DNA of 64,000 bases from Affinundibacterium macrobrachii (GCF_014652415.1 NZ_BMYT01000004.1:274127-338126), one strand, 5' to 3'. Shown: positions 34,715-44,462, numbered from the stretch's first letter. Notes: generated from the letters alone by a model not told the origin. Numbers and translations: made by a program.

Positions 34715-35284
34715 CTAATTTTTTGACTTGTTGTCAAGGCGTAGTCGATCCGTAAACTCAATCAACTTGACGACCTTGGAGCCCATTTTCATCAAGGTTT
34801 GTAGCGTCTCCGGAGACAGCTTTTCAACGTCGTCAAACCACGCGCTGGTGAGTTCGATTAGGTCGTGCATTTGTTGAATGCGTTCCAGCGCATATTTTTC
34901 GTCATCCTTCGTATCCTCTTTCGCATCGTTTTTAAGTAAGGCTTCGCGCAGCATGGATAAGGTTGGCTCTACTTCGCGGCGGCGACGCTCTTCCACTAGA
35001 TTGCGGAAAATTTCCCACACATCTTTGGGTGCTTCAAAAAACTCGCGGCGTTCACCGGGGATGTGCACCAACTTCACTAAGCGCCATGCTTGTAGTTCTT
35101 TCAGACTCATGCCGACGTTCGAACGAGAAAAGGTTAATTGCTCGGCGATTTCATCGGCACATAGTGGTTTTTCGCTGAGAAAAATGAGTGCATAAATTTG
35201 CCCAACGGTACGATTAATGCCCCAGCGGCTGCCCATTTCACCGAAATGCGAGATAAATTTTTCTTTGGTCGGACTGATGCTCAT
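34715..35284 (-). CDS. GbsR/MarR-family regulator of the cyd operon
   Basis: This 189-aa winged-helix protein has an opening typical of GbsR-like regulators (FGEMGSRWGINRTVGQIYALIFLSEKPLCADEIAEQLTFSRSNVGMSLKEL; landmark ADEIAEQLTFSRSNV). A charged C-terminal helix rich in Glu/Lys/Asp follows. It is the first gene of an operon with cydA and cydB, so it most likely controls the oxidase genes and its own expression. The effector is unknown. Confidence 0.9.
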   Translation of the reverse strand: MSISPTKEKFISHFGEMGSRWGINRTVGQIYALIFLSEKPLCADEIAEQLTFSRSNVGMSLKELQAWRLVKLVHIPGERREFFEAPKDVWEIFRNLVEERRRREVEPTLSMLREALLKNDAKEDTKDDEKYALERIQQMHDLIELTSAWFDDVEKLSPETLQTLMKMGSKVVKLIEFTDRLRLDNKSKN

Positions 35285-35551
35285 GGTTTATTCCTTATTT
35301 GTAGTTCCAGTAATCTTTGAATTTCCAGTATTTTCAGGAAATATAGCATGATTATTTTTTTCGCGTTTTTTTCGCCCGATTTTGCGATTTGTGCGGAGGT
35401 ACTCTAAAAACTAGCTATTGAAGGATGGTGTGGTGATTCGCACTAAACTGCGCTAAGTAGTACAAAACGACTCACTCTTTTGGTGTGAGAGGAGCCGTGT
35501 TCTTTGCTTGTAATCTTGATCTGTGGCTTAACTTAGAGCTTGGTCATTTGT

Positions 35552-36631
35552 CTATGTTGTCGCCAGCGCCTTTGCCGCGCGCAACAAGCCTATCAGCTCG
35601 ATCACTTTTGCTGGTTGATAAGACATTGCCGCGACTAGTGCATGCATTGCAATCAAATTTCGTTTGATGGAATTCGCTTGAAACTGCTGCAGATATTGCT
35701 TGGTTTTTGCGTAGCCGTGTTTTTCGTAGTGACCGAGAATATCAACAGAAATCTCTTCACTGGTTCTTTCACGTGGAAGAGTTTGAAATCCAAGTTCTCT
35801 TATGCTTGCTTCTGCCATTGCCCATACTGACCACGGATTTTGACCTGTAATGAGCTTGTCATGCTGGCTGATTTGTTGCAAATAGCGTGGTCCTTTTTCG
35901 ATGATTGCACCTTGCGCTCGCAGTTTGTCCTCTAATAAAAAAGGGAATAGTTCTTTCGCATTGGGGATCAAAAATAATTCTTCTTCATTGGTAAACGCAC
36001 TGATTCTTTTTTGATTAACAAAGGCGGTGCCGTCAGCTAATTTGACTAGACTGAGTGCAGCGGGGCCGTGACAGACTGCGATAATGAGTTTTTGCTGTTG
36101 ATGAAAATGCTTCACCAATTGATGTATGTGTGGATTGTTCGGGAAATCAAGCATCGTGCCCTTGCCACCGACAAAATAGATGGCATCGTATTGCTCGCCG
36201 TCGACATTTGCTAAGGGTATCGTATTGTTGATTTTGTTGACCGCAACGGTATCGTTCAAGAAGGCATAATCAAACTCAGCCATGTCGTCATCGTCTAATA
36301 TCGCTGGTGCTTTCCCACCTTGTGGGCTGGCGATATCGACTTGGTAGCCGTTGGCTTGAAACACGTAGTAAGCGCGTGCCAGTTCCGTTAATTCATAGCC
36401 TATTTTTTTCTTACCGATTTGCGAAGTGCTGGTAACGACCGCGAGAATCTTACCGCGAGTAGCGGGTAGTGAATCGCGCAGATAAGCTATGTCGCTAGGC
36501 TTGCTGGTTTTTAATAAATCGGTGTTGATGTCTGGGTCTAGCAAGCTACTTAACCAGATCGCCGAGATCACGAGCACGGCAACGATACTTGCGACTGCTG
36601 CGATCAATCCCAAACCTATTTTCTTCCACAT
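35552..36631 (-). CDS. Membrane-anchored DJ-1/PfpI family protein
   Basis: This 359-aa protein has one N-terminal membrane helix (about 5-28) and an external DJ-1/PfpI (class I glutamine amidotransferase-like) domain. The nucleophile elbow is AVCHGPAAL, the family glutamate lies in GYELTELARA, and VDIASPQGGKAP is typical of the Hsp31-like group. Members act as glyoxalases, deglycases, chaperones or peptidases; which applies here is not known. Three consecutive ATG codons are present; the third (36631) is 7 nt from GGAGG and is chosen. A C-terminal extension (about 290-359) is outside the core fold. Confidence 0.88.
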   Translation of the reverse strand: MWKKIGLGLIAAVASIVAVLVISAIWLSSLLDPDINTDLLKTSKPSDIAYLRDSLPATRGKILAVVTSTSQIGKKKIGYELTELARAYYVFQANGYQVDIASPQGGKAPAILDDDDMAEFDYAFLNDTVAVNKINNTIPLANVDGEQYDAIYFVGGKGTMLDFPNNPHIHQLVKHFHQQQKLIIAVCHGPAALSLVKLADGTAFVNQKRISAFTNEEELFLIPNAKELFPFLLEDKLRAQGAIIEKGPRYLQQISQHDKLITGQNPWSVWAMAEASIRELGFQTLPRERTSEEISVDILGHYEKHGYAKTKQYLQQFQANSIKRNLIAMHALVAAMSYQPAKVIELIGLLRAAKALATT

Positions 36632-36806
36632 CATCATTCCTCCATTGAATAAATTGGATGGTTAATGTAGTTGTAGATTGGTGAAAAAAAGGTGAAAAAA
36701 TAAGAATTTTTGTGATTAGACTAAGTTTCTTTTTGATGCGATCTTGTTCTGAGTAGTTTAATGACCAGGCTACTAGATTCCGTCAATTCTCATTTGCGGA
36801 GGCGGC

Positions 36807-37397
36807 TTAAAGTAGACTGGATAAGTTGGCGGGTGGTGCATCACCCGCTAATACGCCAGAACCACCGGGCAGACCTTCGCCTTTGCGCACGAGATAATCC
36901 GTGTGCTCGTACACATTGCCGCAGCCTGTTTCTGCAATCAGGGTTTTGACGATGGCGACCTTCCATGCATCCACGCCGGCAGCTTGAAATTGACAGGCAA
37001 GAAAGCCTTGTTGAATTGCGTGATATTCAACCACCAGGCCCGGCAGTTGATCTTCCTCTGCATTGATGAGCAGCTGTGGCTTACCTAGTTTTACATCAGG
37101 CTTCGTAATGAGTGGTAGGCGTTTTGCCAGTGCGGCATGAATACGTCGTTTAAACATAGCATGGTCAACCGCTTCTGTTTCATCAAAAGTCCACACGCGG
37201 GCGCGAATTTGTGACTTGGGGCTCCATGCTGCGCGAGCTAAGAATTCGGACTTTGATGATCTTACTAAGCACGTGGCGCCAGACTTCATTTTTTCATGAA
37301 ACTTGCCGTCGACGCGTTCAATTGTAGAGAGATAAATCCAAGGATCGCCGTCGAGCAAACTTTTTTCTTTGCCTTGTTTAATAGTGAGGATGAGCAT
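36807..37397 (-). pseudogene. rlmI: Truncated 23S rRNA m5C methyltransferase (RlmI N-terminal half)
   Basis: The 196 aa match the N-terminal half of RlmI: a PUA domain (LTIKQGKEKSLLDGDPWIYLS, ARAAWSPKSQIRARVWTF) and the middle domain up to VRKGEGLPGGSGVLAGDAPP. The frame then reads NLSSLL and stops, just before where RlmI continues into EEHG and its SAM-binding methyltransferase domain. That domain is absent from all frames of the 170 bp downstream. Without it no methylation is possible, so this is probably a relic, although a stand-alone RNA-binding role cannot be excluded. An intact copy may exist elsewhere. Confidence 0.8.
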
Positions 37398-37475
37398 AAT
37401 TGTTTGAATGTGGCGAAAGAAAGGGAGGGCAGTTTTTGATTTGATCGTTTGATCAAGATTGTTATAACCAGAGAT

Positions 37476-38066
37476 TTACCAACGAGGACGATGCCGTCCT
37501 TTGCTCCAAGCTGGCGATTTGTCTGATGATGCAGTGTTCATCGGACTTGTCGCGTCATTGATGTGGATTTCTTCGGTGGTCATAAAAATATAACGATTGC
37601 CAACGCGACCGCGATAAACGCTATGCGCTCCCGCAAGTTTTTGTGTCACGGCAGCAAACTTCCAAGCATCGTCCATACTACATACGATGTTGCTGGTGCT
37701 ATACGCGCGATGACCTTGCGCTTGTCCCCAGTGTTTCGCCATCGTTGCATGATTGCGGAGTGAGGAAGGCAAAGATCGTTGCGCCCACGCCCAAGTAAAG
37801 GATTGGCTTGCCTCATCATAGATGCCAACAGTTTGAAAATGGCTGGTACCCGTTTTATCACCAGCAAATTGAAACACGATGATGCCGGCTTCTAAATCCG
37901 CAGACCAGCCTTTTTCTTTGCCATATTTCCAATTTGCCGCATGCTCTTGATGTTGATTGAGCATCTCCTCATGTGCATGATTAATAAAGGTTTGCGTTTG
38001 GGGAGAAACCTCGGCAGGTTTGAAGCCTGGTAAAAGATTGCGAAGAAAGTGAAGAATTCTGCTCAT
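37476..38066 (-). CDS. DUF6882-like protein
   Basis: This 196-aa soluble protein of unknown function has a central pattern that matches what I recall for DUF6882: WSADLEAGIIVFQFAG, FQTVGIYDEASQSFTWAWAQRSLPSSLRNHATMAKHWGQ (landmark TWAWAQ), and a later HSVYRGRVGNRYIFM. The last 30 residues are basic and disordered. No catalytic motif is evident. It is a single gene between the rlmI remnant and a divergent unknown. Confidence 0.65.
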   Translation of the reverse strand: MSRILHFLRNLLPGFKPAEVSPQTQTFINHAHEEMLNQHQEHAANWKYGKEKGWSADLEAGIIVFQFAGDKTGTSHFQTVGIYDEASQSFTWAWAQRSLPSSLRNHATMAKHWGQAQGHRAYSTSNIVCSMDDAWKFAAVTQKLAGAHSVYRGRVGNRYIFMTTEEIHINDATSPMNTASSDKSPAWSKGRHRPRW

Positions 38067-38289
38067 AATTGCTAATAAAAAACCTAGTCAAATCAAAAAC
38101 TTATCGATGGATCTGACAAAAAATGGATCATTACACATTATAACAGCAGGATTTTCGTTGAATAGGATTCGTGTTTTTGCGGAATGGGGTAGAAGTATAT
38201 GGTACAAATTGTTGGATTTTCCCGTTGTTTGCTAGCTGTTAGCCTTTAGAATTGCGGGTTCCTAGATGGTGCTATTTACGAGGATGTGT

Positions 38290-38928
38290 ATGAAAGATCG
38301 TTTAGAAAAGCTGAGTCAATTGGCCGTGCAGTCAGCCGATAGTGCTGGTCGCGGATTACTGCAAGTGCAATCTAAAGCGCAAGATTTAACAAAAGATCTA
38401 ACGCAAGGCATAGCGCAAGTCGTGAATGTCGATAACATCAATAAGACATCGGCCGCCGCCAGCTCAATCGCTATCGCCGCGAGCAAATCCGTACATCAAT
38501 CGCTGAGTAATGTGATTGAGCACGAAACCACGCAAGCAATCGTCGAGCAAGTCAAGGAGCGCGGTTTGCAAATTGCAGATACAGCGACGCAGAGTGCAAA
38601 GGCGGTTAGTACGCATGTGATCGATGGCGTCAAAAAGATAGACGAAAAGCTGGAAGAAAATCACCTCGAAATCAAAGAGAAAACAGAAACCGTCTCGATG
38701 GGCTTGGGGATTGCCGCTGGCGTTGCTGCTGGTGCAGCGATTATTGGCCCGCCTATCGTGGTTGCCGCCGCCCCTGTTATCGGCGCGGCGGCGACGGTGA
38801 CGGGTGCCGTTGCTGGCAGTGCGTATTTTTATTCAAAATGGAAATCGAAACAGGCTGCGCCGACACAGAATGAAGGCAGCGATGAATCGCCATCAGTTGG
38901 TGGATCGGGCGATGGATCAATCGATTGA
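38290..38928 (+). CDS. Uncharacterised protein with Ala/Gly-rich hydrophobic C-terminal segment
   Basis: I do not recognise this 212-aa protein. The first 140 residues are helical and heptad-like, rich in Gln, Lys and Ala (LSQLAVQSADSAGRGLLQVQ), suggesting a coiled coil. A glycine/alanine-rich hydrophobic stretch follows (MGLGIAAGVAAGAAIIGPPI, then VVAAAPVIGAAATVTGAVAG), long enough for two membrane passes. The tail is Ser/Gly/Asp-rich. GAGG lies 7 nt before the ATG at 38290. Membrane association is inferred. Confidence 0.7.
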   Translation: MKDRLEKLSQLAVQSADSAGRGLLQVQSKAQDLTKDLTQGIAQVVNVDNINKTSAAASSIAIAASKSVHQSLSNVIEHETTQAIVEQVKERGLQIADTATQSAKAVSTHVIDGVKKIDEKLEENHLEIKEKTETVSMGLGIAAGVAAGAAIIGPPIVVAAAPVIGAAATVTGAVAGSAYFYSKWKSKQAAPTQNEGSDESPSVGGSGDGSID

Positions 38929-39037
38929 TTAATCGATGGATTAATTTAGGGGCATGCAAATGAGTAGGGCGCATGCTTTTGATCATTTGCTCAGCCTGAT
39001 CTTGATTTGCATCTTAGGTTTTATCACGCCGACCAAC

Positions 39038-40288
39038 TCAGAATTTGATTCGAAAATTAATTTTGTTTAACCCATGTACTGAGAACATAATTAGTAGCGA
39101 GTAAAACAAAGCTGCAAATATTCCCATCCCGGCCTCAAATCGACGCAAAGGTGATTGTATGCCGCCGAGTTGGAGTATGGCTTCGATTGCAAATGGCAAT
39201 AAGTAGCAGACGAGCGGATTGATTGCTGCTGGTTTAATCGCAATCATCCAGTTTTGTATCTTGCGTAAATCAATCAGCCAAAATAAGAAACCAAATACAG
39301 CGATGCAAATTGCTGCGGAATAGAAGCACCATGAAGGTGTTGCATAGATTTTCGAGATCTTGAAATCTGGTCGTAAGGCAGTTGCGGCAAGTATGAGTAT
39401 CATAAATAAAATCGCCGCATTGATGAATCGTCTTGGTTCGCTTTTTGACTCGCTTTTTGAATGGCTGATGGTTGAGTCTTCTTCAAAGAAAATTAAGGTG
39501 CAAATCACACCTAAGAGCACGATGCTACTGTGAGCGGCATGGCCATCTAATCTGGCAATGATCTTCAATAAAGAAGCGATGGCATGATTATTTTCAATGA
39601 AGTGAGCAAAGTAAGCGCTGTGTACTAGTACATAAAAGGCAGTACAAATAAAGACGGAAAAGAGTAAGAGTTTTTGTTGGCCGCGGCACAGTTGATAAAT
39701 GCCACATGAAATCAAGTAGGCCCAACCGATCAAGCCTAAGATGCCCCACCACTGTGGTGTCATGTTCTGTGTACCGTTTTCTCCTCCTTGATAAATGAGC
39801 GCCAATACCACAAGCAACATGACGCCAGTCGCGGTCAGAATGCGATTGATCAGTACATGTTTAAACTGATACACGCCCCAAATCAACAAAAAAGCCAGAT
39901 AAGACAAGAGCGACCAAGCTTGTATCGAGATCGGCATGGATGCTTGATGATAGCCACTCTCAGCATTCACCATAAACAAACCCATGATGATCAATGCGAG
40001 CGCACGTAAAAAAATATGTACATTTAATTGCCACCGGGTTTGAGCTTGTGCAATCCGATGATTAATACCAAATGGAATCGACATGCCAACGATAAATAGA
40101 AAGGCGGGGAATACGATATCGGGAAAACTCATCGCATCAGCGTCGGCAGGCATATGCTTGAGCCATACAGAAATACCACTGACGCTGGCTAGTTCATTGA
40201 CGATAATCATGATCAAAAAAGTGATGCCGCGAAAAGCGTCAATGGAAATCACCCTTTGATTTTTTAGGGTGTTGATGGGTTTTAGCAT
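39038..40288 (-). CDS. NagX-like/DUF5009 multi-pass membrane acyltransferase family protein
   Basis: This 416-aa protein has about ten membrane helices and the family opening RVISIDAFRGITFLIMIIVNELA, followed by FPAFLFIVGMSIPFG. This resembles the heparan-alpha-glucosaminide N-acetyltransferase-like (DUF1624/DUF5009) family, including the NagX proteins of sugar-uptake clusters. In those, acetyl transfer across the membrane or sugar transport has been proposed. It is divergent from a solute-binding protein gene; a dyad at 40418-40435 lies between them. Confidence 0.82.
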   Translation of the reverse strand: MLKPINTLKNQRVISIDAFRGITFLIMIIVNELASVSGISVWLKHMPADADAMSFPDIVFPAFLFIVGMSIPFGINHRIAQAQTRWQLNVHIFLRALALIIMGLFMVNAESGYHQASMPISIQAWSLLSYLAFLLIWGVYQFKHVLINRILTATGVMLLVVLALIYQGGENGTQNMTPQWWGILGLIGWAYLISCGIYQLCRGQQKLLLFSVFICTAFYVLVHSAYFAHFIENNHAIASLLKIIARLDGHAAHSSIVLLGVICTLIFFEEDSTISHSKSESKSEPRRFINAAILFMILILAATALRPDFKISKIYATPSWCFYSAAICIAVFGFLFWLIDLRKIQNWMIAIKPAAINPLVCYLLPFAIEAILQLGGIQSPLRRFEAGMGIFAALFYSLLIMFSVHGLNKINFRIKF

Positions 40289-40417
40289 GAAACGAAACTT
40301 TCAAAATACTGGAAGAGGAATGCGGCAATTTCTTGTGACGAAGCACAATGAAATAGTTCCAAGCAGAAATTTACCTTGAGCAAGTTAAAACGACAATGCA
40401 TAGAACTACCTTCTGTT

Positions 40418-40435
40418 CTAGGTAAATGTACTTAG
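40418..40435. promoter_or_regulatory. Candidate operator (18-nt dyad), site 1
   Basis: CTAGGTAAATGTACTTAG is an imperfect dyad 73 bp upstream of the solute-binding protein gene and 130 bp upstream of the NagX-like gene. Thirteen of 18 positions match the dyad at 47521-47538 upstream of the TonB receptor, including ACTTAG at the right arm. It is a plausible site for the LuxR-type response regulator encoded between them. Confidence 0.45.
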
Positions 40436-40508
40436 TTGATCAGGTGTTCGTTTTCATGAAATCGATTTTGGTGCAAACTACACATCTCTTTTGATCTATT
40501 TTAGACAT

Positions 40509-41858
40509 ATGAAATTAGCGCATTTCAATAAGTGGCGACAGATTCTAATGGCGGTGATTTTTGTTCTCGTATCGTTTTGCACAACGAATACATGGGCGAA
40601 ATCATCTGAACTAAATATTTGGATTATGTCCACTACGGCACAGCCTCAGCAGGATATGCGTGAAATATTGCGTCCCTACTTAGTGCTCAATCCTCATCTA
40701 AGAGTTAATGTGACGGTGATAAATTGGGAGAATGCTTGGAGCAAAATTAGTGCCGCGGCAGATTCAGGACAAGGGCCCGATTTGGTGGAGTTAGGTAGCA
40801 CTTGGATAGCTGCAATTGCCGCAAAAAACGCTTTAGAGCCTATCAGCTTGCAACAACAAAAAGAGGTAGGTGGTGACAAGGTTTTCTTTCCTGCCTTATG
40901 GGTTACTACGCATCAACATAATCAAGGTGAAGTATTTGCTATTCCTTGGTATGCCGGTGCACGGGTTGCTTATTATCGTAGCGATTTATTTAAAAAAGCG
41001 GGTGTGAAGCCAAATGAAGCGTTTGCGAATTGGGGTAGTTTTAAGCAAGCGATGCAAAAAATAAATGGTATTGACTTCGAAGGTAAAAAAGTTGCTGCGC
41101 TCGGTTATCCTGGTAAAAATGATTCCGATATTTTGCATAATATCGCGCCTTGGATTTGGAATGCAGGCGGAGATTTTCTGAGTGCGGACCGAAAGTCAGC
41201 CAGTATATTTTCACCGGAAACGATGCAGGCTATCAGCTTCTACACCAGCTTTGCGAACGAGGGATTAGTACCGCTATCTGCGCTGGAGAAAGATTCAGTA
41301 CAAATTGAGTCTGGTTTTTTTACGAATCAATACGCGGTGATTTTTAGTGGGCCTTGGGTGTTAAAGATGTTCAATACACCAAAATCAAAGGGCGGTCAGA
41401 TGGGCACGGTCGCGGCCAAAAACTTTGGTGTTGCGTCTTATCCAGCAGGAATTAAAGGCAATCAAACTTTCTTCTCCGGGTCGGATTTAGCGATGATGCG
41501 ATCATCGAAAAACAAAGAGGAAGCATGGAATTTACTCAAGTATCTTGTGTCACAGAGAGCGCAAGTCAAATTCAGTCAACTATCTGGTATGTTGCCAGCA
41601 CGACTCGATGCTTTATATGATCCCTCACTGATGCAAGATCCGCATTATGCAGAGTTTGTAAAACAGGTAAGCCTAGGGCGGCATTATCCAGTGGTTCCAG
41701 CTTGGGCTCAGTTAGAGAGCGTGTTTCGTACCAACATCGCCAAAATTGTGACAACGGTGAGTGGGCAACAAGGTGCGCAATCTCAAGCGCTTATAAAACG
41801 CAATCTTGAGCAAGCCTCGCGACAAGCCAATGTGATTTTGCTCGGTGAACGCCGATGA
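40509..41858 (+). CDS. Extracellular solute-binding protein (family 1, sugar type)
   Basis: This 449-aa periplasmic protein has a signal peptide (MKLAHFNKWRQILMAVIFVL, cleavage near ...TWA-KS at residue 30). The mature part is a carbohydrate-type binding protein (SBP_bac_1): ELNIWIMSTTAQPQQDM, PDLVELGSTWIAAIAA, VFAIPWYAGARVAYYRSDLFKKAGV, IFSGPWVLKMF. No permease or ATPase genes are nearby, so it is an orphan that may serve a distant ABC transporter or act as a ligand sensor for the adjacent kinase. An in-frame start at 40491 would lengthen the signal region. Confidence 0.9.
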   Translation: MKLAHFNKWRQILMAVIFVLVSFCTTNTWAKSSELNIWIMSTTAQPQQDMREILRPYLVLNPHLRVNVTVINWENAWSKISAAADSGQGPDLVELGSTWIAAIAAKNALEPISLQQQKEVGGDKVFFPALWVTTHQHNQGEVFAIPWYAGARVAYYRSDLFKKAGVKPNEAFANWGSFKQAMQKINGIDFEGKKVAALGYPGKNDSDILHNIAPWIWNAGGDFLSADRKSASIFSPETMQAISFYTSFANEGLVPLSALEKDSVQIESGFFTNQYAVIFSGPWVLKMFNTPKSKGGQMGTVAAKNFGVASYPAGIKGNQTFFSGSDLAMMRSSKNKEEAWNLLKYLVSQRAQVKFSQLSGMLPARLDALYDPSLMQDPHYAEFVKQVSLGRHYPVVPAWAQLESVFRTNIAKIVTTVSGQQGAQSQALIKRNLEQASRQANVILLGERR

Positions 41859-41899
41859 ACGAAATGAGCCCCCGATTTGTTGATTACTTTGTTACTGAC

Positions 41900-42553
41900 T
41901 TATTGCCACAGACTAGGAGGAATGTCGCGCAATTTAGCGACGAGTTCCATGCTTGTTCTGACATTTAATTTTTGGCAGATATGTAGTCGATGTGCTTCAA
42001 CAGTTTTAGGGCTGATAGAAAGATGATCGGCGATTTGCTTACCCAAATAACCAGCCACGATCTCGGTTAACACCATACGCTCTCTTTGTGTTAATTCTGC
42101 GATTTCTTTCAGTAAACCGGCTTGTCCTTGATGTTCGGCTCTGGCTTTTTCATCGGTGGCAATAGCGCGGCTAATCGCATCAATAATGCTACGATGATCT
42201 GCCGGTTTTTCTAAGAAATCGACCGCTCCTTGTTTCAGTACGCGAACAACCAACGGAATATCACCATGACCACTAAGAAAAATAACCGGTGGTAGGTAAA
42301 GACGATGCAGTTTGCTACGTCGAATCAGTTCATCAAATAATTCCAATCCATTGGTTCCTGGAATTCTGATATCCACTAAGAGGCAGTTAAAATCAGTCGG
42401 AGTCGCTTGGTCAAGAAAATCTTGCGCACGCTCGAATTCGGTGGTTTTCCAATGACGTGTTTCGAGCAACATCACTAATGAACTGCGTACACTTGGATCA
42501 TCATCGATGATCGCAATATTCGCTTGATGTTCTACTGGATTACTTTGTGACAT
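41900..42553 (-). CDS. Response regulator, FixJ/LuxR-type
   Basis: This 217-aa protein has a receiver domain with acidic pocket DDD at 17-19, phosphoacceptor aspartate at 61 (LLVDIRIPG), and a conserved lysine in FLEKPADH. A LuxR-type helix-turn-helix follows (ELTQRERMVLTEIVAGYLGKQIADHLSISPKTVEAHR; landmark ISPKTVEAHR). The ATG at 42553 is chosen over an upstream TTG because GGGGAAG lies 8 nt before it. It is encoded 66 bp after the histidine kinase on the same strand and is surely its partner. Likely targets are the flanking transport genes. Confidence 0.95.
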   Translation of the reverse strand: MSQSNPVEHQANIAIIDDDPSVRSSLVMLLETRHWKTTEFERAQDFLDQATPTDFNCLLVDIRIPGTNGLELFDELIRRSKLHRLYLPPVIFLSGHGDIPLVVRVLKQGAVDFLEKPADHRSIIDAISRAIATDEKARAEHQGQAGLLKEIAELTQRERMVLTEIVAGYLGKQIADHLSISPKTVEAHRLHICQKLNVRTSMELVAKLRDIPPSLWQ

Positions 42554-42619
42554 TTCGGCTTCCCCTTTTGAATTGCTACTCAATTTTTTATATGTTTAAC
42601 TTATCTGTGTTGGTGCAAC

Positions 42620-44254
42620 TTATGGTGTTTGTTCGGTTTCTAGCGGTAATCTAAATCGAAAAGTGGCACCACCATTCGGATTATTTTCTGCCCAGATTTT
42701 TCCACCATGATTTTCTATGACGGTTCTACAGATCGCCAAGCCAAAGCCCATACCGTCGGATTTGGTGGTGTAAAAGGCTTGAAATAGTTTGTCCATGTTT
42801 TGTATTCCCTCACCTTGATCCACTACGCTAAATTCAATATGACGATCGTTTCTTTCGATAACTAGACAAAGCTTTTGCGGATGTTCGCCTAGTTTGTGAT
42901 GTGGATGCTCGATTTTATTTTTTTCGTTTTTCATCGATTCTGTTTTCATCGAATCAAGCGCATTGCGCATTAAGTTAAATAGCACTTGCTTTAACATCAC
43001 CGCATCGCATCGAATTTGTGTGTCGTCCATATTGAACATCAAATCGATTCGTATATGTAGATGCCTGGCCTGTACTTCAATTAGTTCGATTGCTTCATGC
43101 AGCAGTCGTGATAGTGAATACATTTCATGCGGTGCTGCACTCTTCTGAATGAGATTGCGCATGCTATGCATAATTTTTCCCGCACGTCTGGATTCTTCTC
43201 CCATTTTTTCTACTGCCTGCTTTATTTTGGGGGAATCAATTTCATTCGCTTCTATCAAGCATTCCGCAGCGGCTGCATAGTTGGCAATCGCTGCCAGTGG
43301 TTGGTTTAATTCATGCGCCATTCCAGACGCAAACTCAGCCAAGCTCGATAGATGTGCGGTGTGCTGTAACAAGACATCGCGCTCACGTAAGGCTTGTTGT
43401 GCCGCTTTACGTTCTTTAATCCAACGTTGTAATAGGCGTAATAGCCAGATAATCAATATCCCGAATAACAAGACTGCGACGGCTAAGCCAATGAGCAAAT
43501 TGTCGAAGTTTTGTACTGTACGTACACTCGTTTTGAGTGACAAACCACTACCGGATGGGCCGAAGTCGATGCGATTGCTTTGCTGGTGGTGATTGACGAT
43601 GCCGCCTTCGCTTGGCGATAACTGTTTGTCGTTTTCATCGACCAAACTGAGATCGTAACGCTGCACAAACCACCAAGGCACTTCTTGCGTGAGTAGTTTG
43701 TTTAAGTCATAGGTAACGATGATGCGGTGTAGTGGATGTTGTTCATTGCTATTCGGAAGGGCTAACACCCAAAGCGGCGCAAATTGTTCGATCACTCGGC
43801 TATAAATTGCAGAATTTTGGCTACGACTTTGATGAATGGCATCTTGCACCAAGGGATCGCTTAATGGCGGAAGTTGTTTGGGTCTTTCTTCAAATTGTGG
43901 TGCGCCAATTAAGCGCTGATTTTGTTCATCGACGATCTCTACTGCGAGAATCGCGTGATTTTCTTTAATCAGTTCATCTGCTCGTTGAATGAATTCGGCG
44001 CGAGATTGTTTAGAGTCAGGCCGCAAATCTAAGGCCCAATTCTGCAACATAACTTGTTGCGTGCCTAGCTTATTGCTAATGATCTGTTCCATCCAAAGTA
44101 GATCGAGTGAGGATTGTCTCGCCGCGGAAGCACGTTTGTCTGCATACCAAAGCCAACCTAAGGTACTCGATGCGAACAAGCCCACCGTTAGGAATAACAT
44201 TATTCCTAATAGAGTCCAGCGATTTTGGAAAAAGCGATGTCGCAGCAATGCCAT
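42620..44254 (-). CDS. Membrane sensor histidine kinase
   Basis: This 544-aa sensor has a first membrane helix at about 14-36, a periplasmic sensing region of about 210 residues, and a second membrane helix at 252-273. A short coiled coil leads to a HisKA domain with phosphoacceptor H314 (GMAHELNQPLAAIANY) and an ATPase domain with DQGEGI and GMGFGLAICRTVIENHGG. The large periplasmic domain and general layout resemble DctB/FixL-type kinases that sense small ligands outside the cytoplasm. Its neighbours are an orphan binding protein and a TonB receptor, suggesting that it senses the nutrient they take up. Confidence 0.94.
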   Translation of the reverse strand: MALLRHRFFQNRWTLLGIMLFLTVGLFASSTLGWLWYADKRASAARQSSLDLLWMEQIISNKLGTQQVMLQNWALDLRPDSKQSRAEFIQRADELIKENHAILAVEIVDEQNQRLIGAPQFEERPKQLPPLSDPLVQDAIHQSRSQNSAIYSRVIEQFAPLWVLALPNSNEQHPLHRIIVTYDLNKLLTQEVPWWFVQRYDLSLVDENDKQLSPSEGGIVNHHQQSNRIDFGPSGSGLSLKTSVRTVQNFDNLLIGLAVAVLLFGILIIWLLRLLQRWIKERKAAQQALRERDVLLQHTAHLSSLAEFASGMAHELNQPLAAIANYAAAAECLIEANEIDSPKIKQAVEKMGEESRRAGKIMHSMRNLIQKSAAPHEMYSLSRLLHEAIELIEVQARHLHIRIDLMFNMDDTQIRCDAVMLKQVLFNLMRNALDSMKTESMKNEKNKIEHPHHKLGEHPQKLCLVIERNDRHIEFSVVDQGEGIQNMDKLFQAFYTTKSDGMGFGLAICRTVIENHGGKIWAENNPNGGATFRFRLPLETEQTP

Positions 44255-44423
44255 ATTTGTTCCTGATCTATAGCGAGGTTTCCCTGACTTTTAGTTCTTG
44301 ATAATTTTTATATTTCATAATCTAGCATTCAGTAATGAATTAGGCAAAGCACAAGAACTAGATTTGAATTTCTCGTATCACTTTGATGCCATGGATGTGT
44401 GGCCATGTTCATTTGCTCCAGAA
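44255..44423. other. Upstream region of the histidine kinase gene
   Basis: This AT-rich stretch lies between the kinase start and the receptor terminator and presumably holds the kinase promoter. No clear promoter or operator could be assigned, and no copy of the 18-nt dyad is present. Confidence 0.3.
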
Positions 44424-44462
44424 ATAAAAAAAGACGGCAAATCTCGTCGAGAAATTTGCCGT
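44424..44462 (-). terminator. Terminator of the TonB receptor gene
   Basis: On the minus strand, ACGGCAAATTT-CTCGACGAG-ATTTGCCGT is followed by a T-run (A-run at 44425-44432 on the plus strand). It lies about 200 nt after the receptor stop; the intervening 44463-44661 has no convincing gene. Confidence 0.8.
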
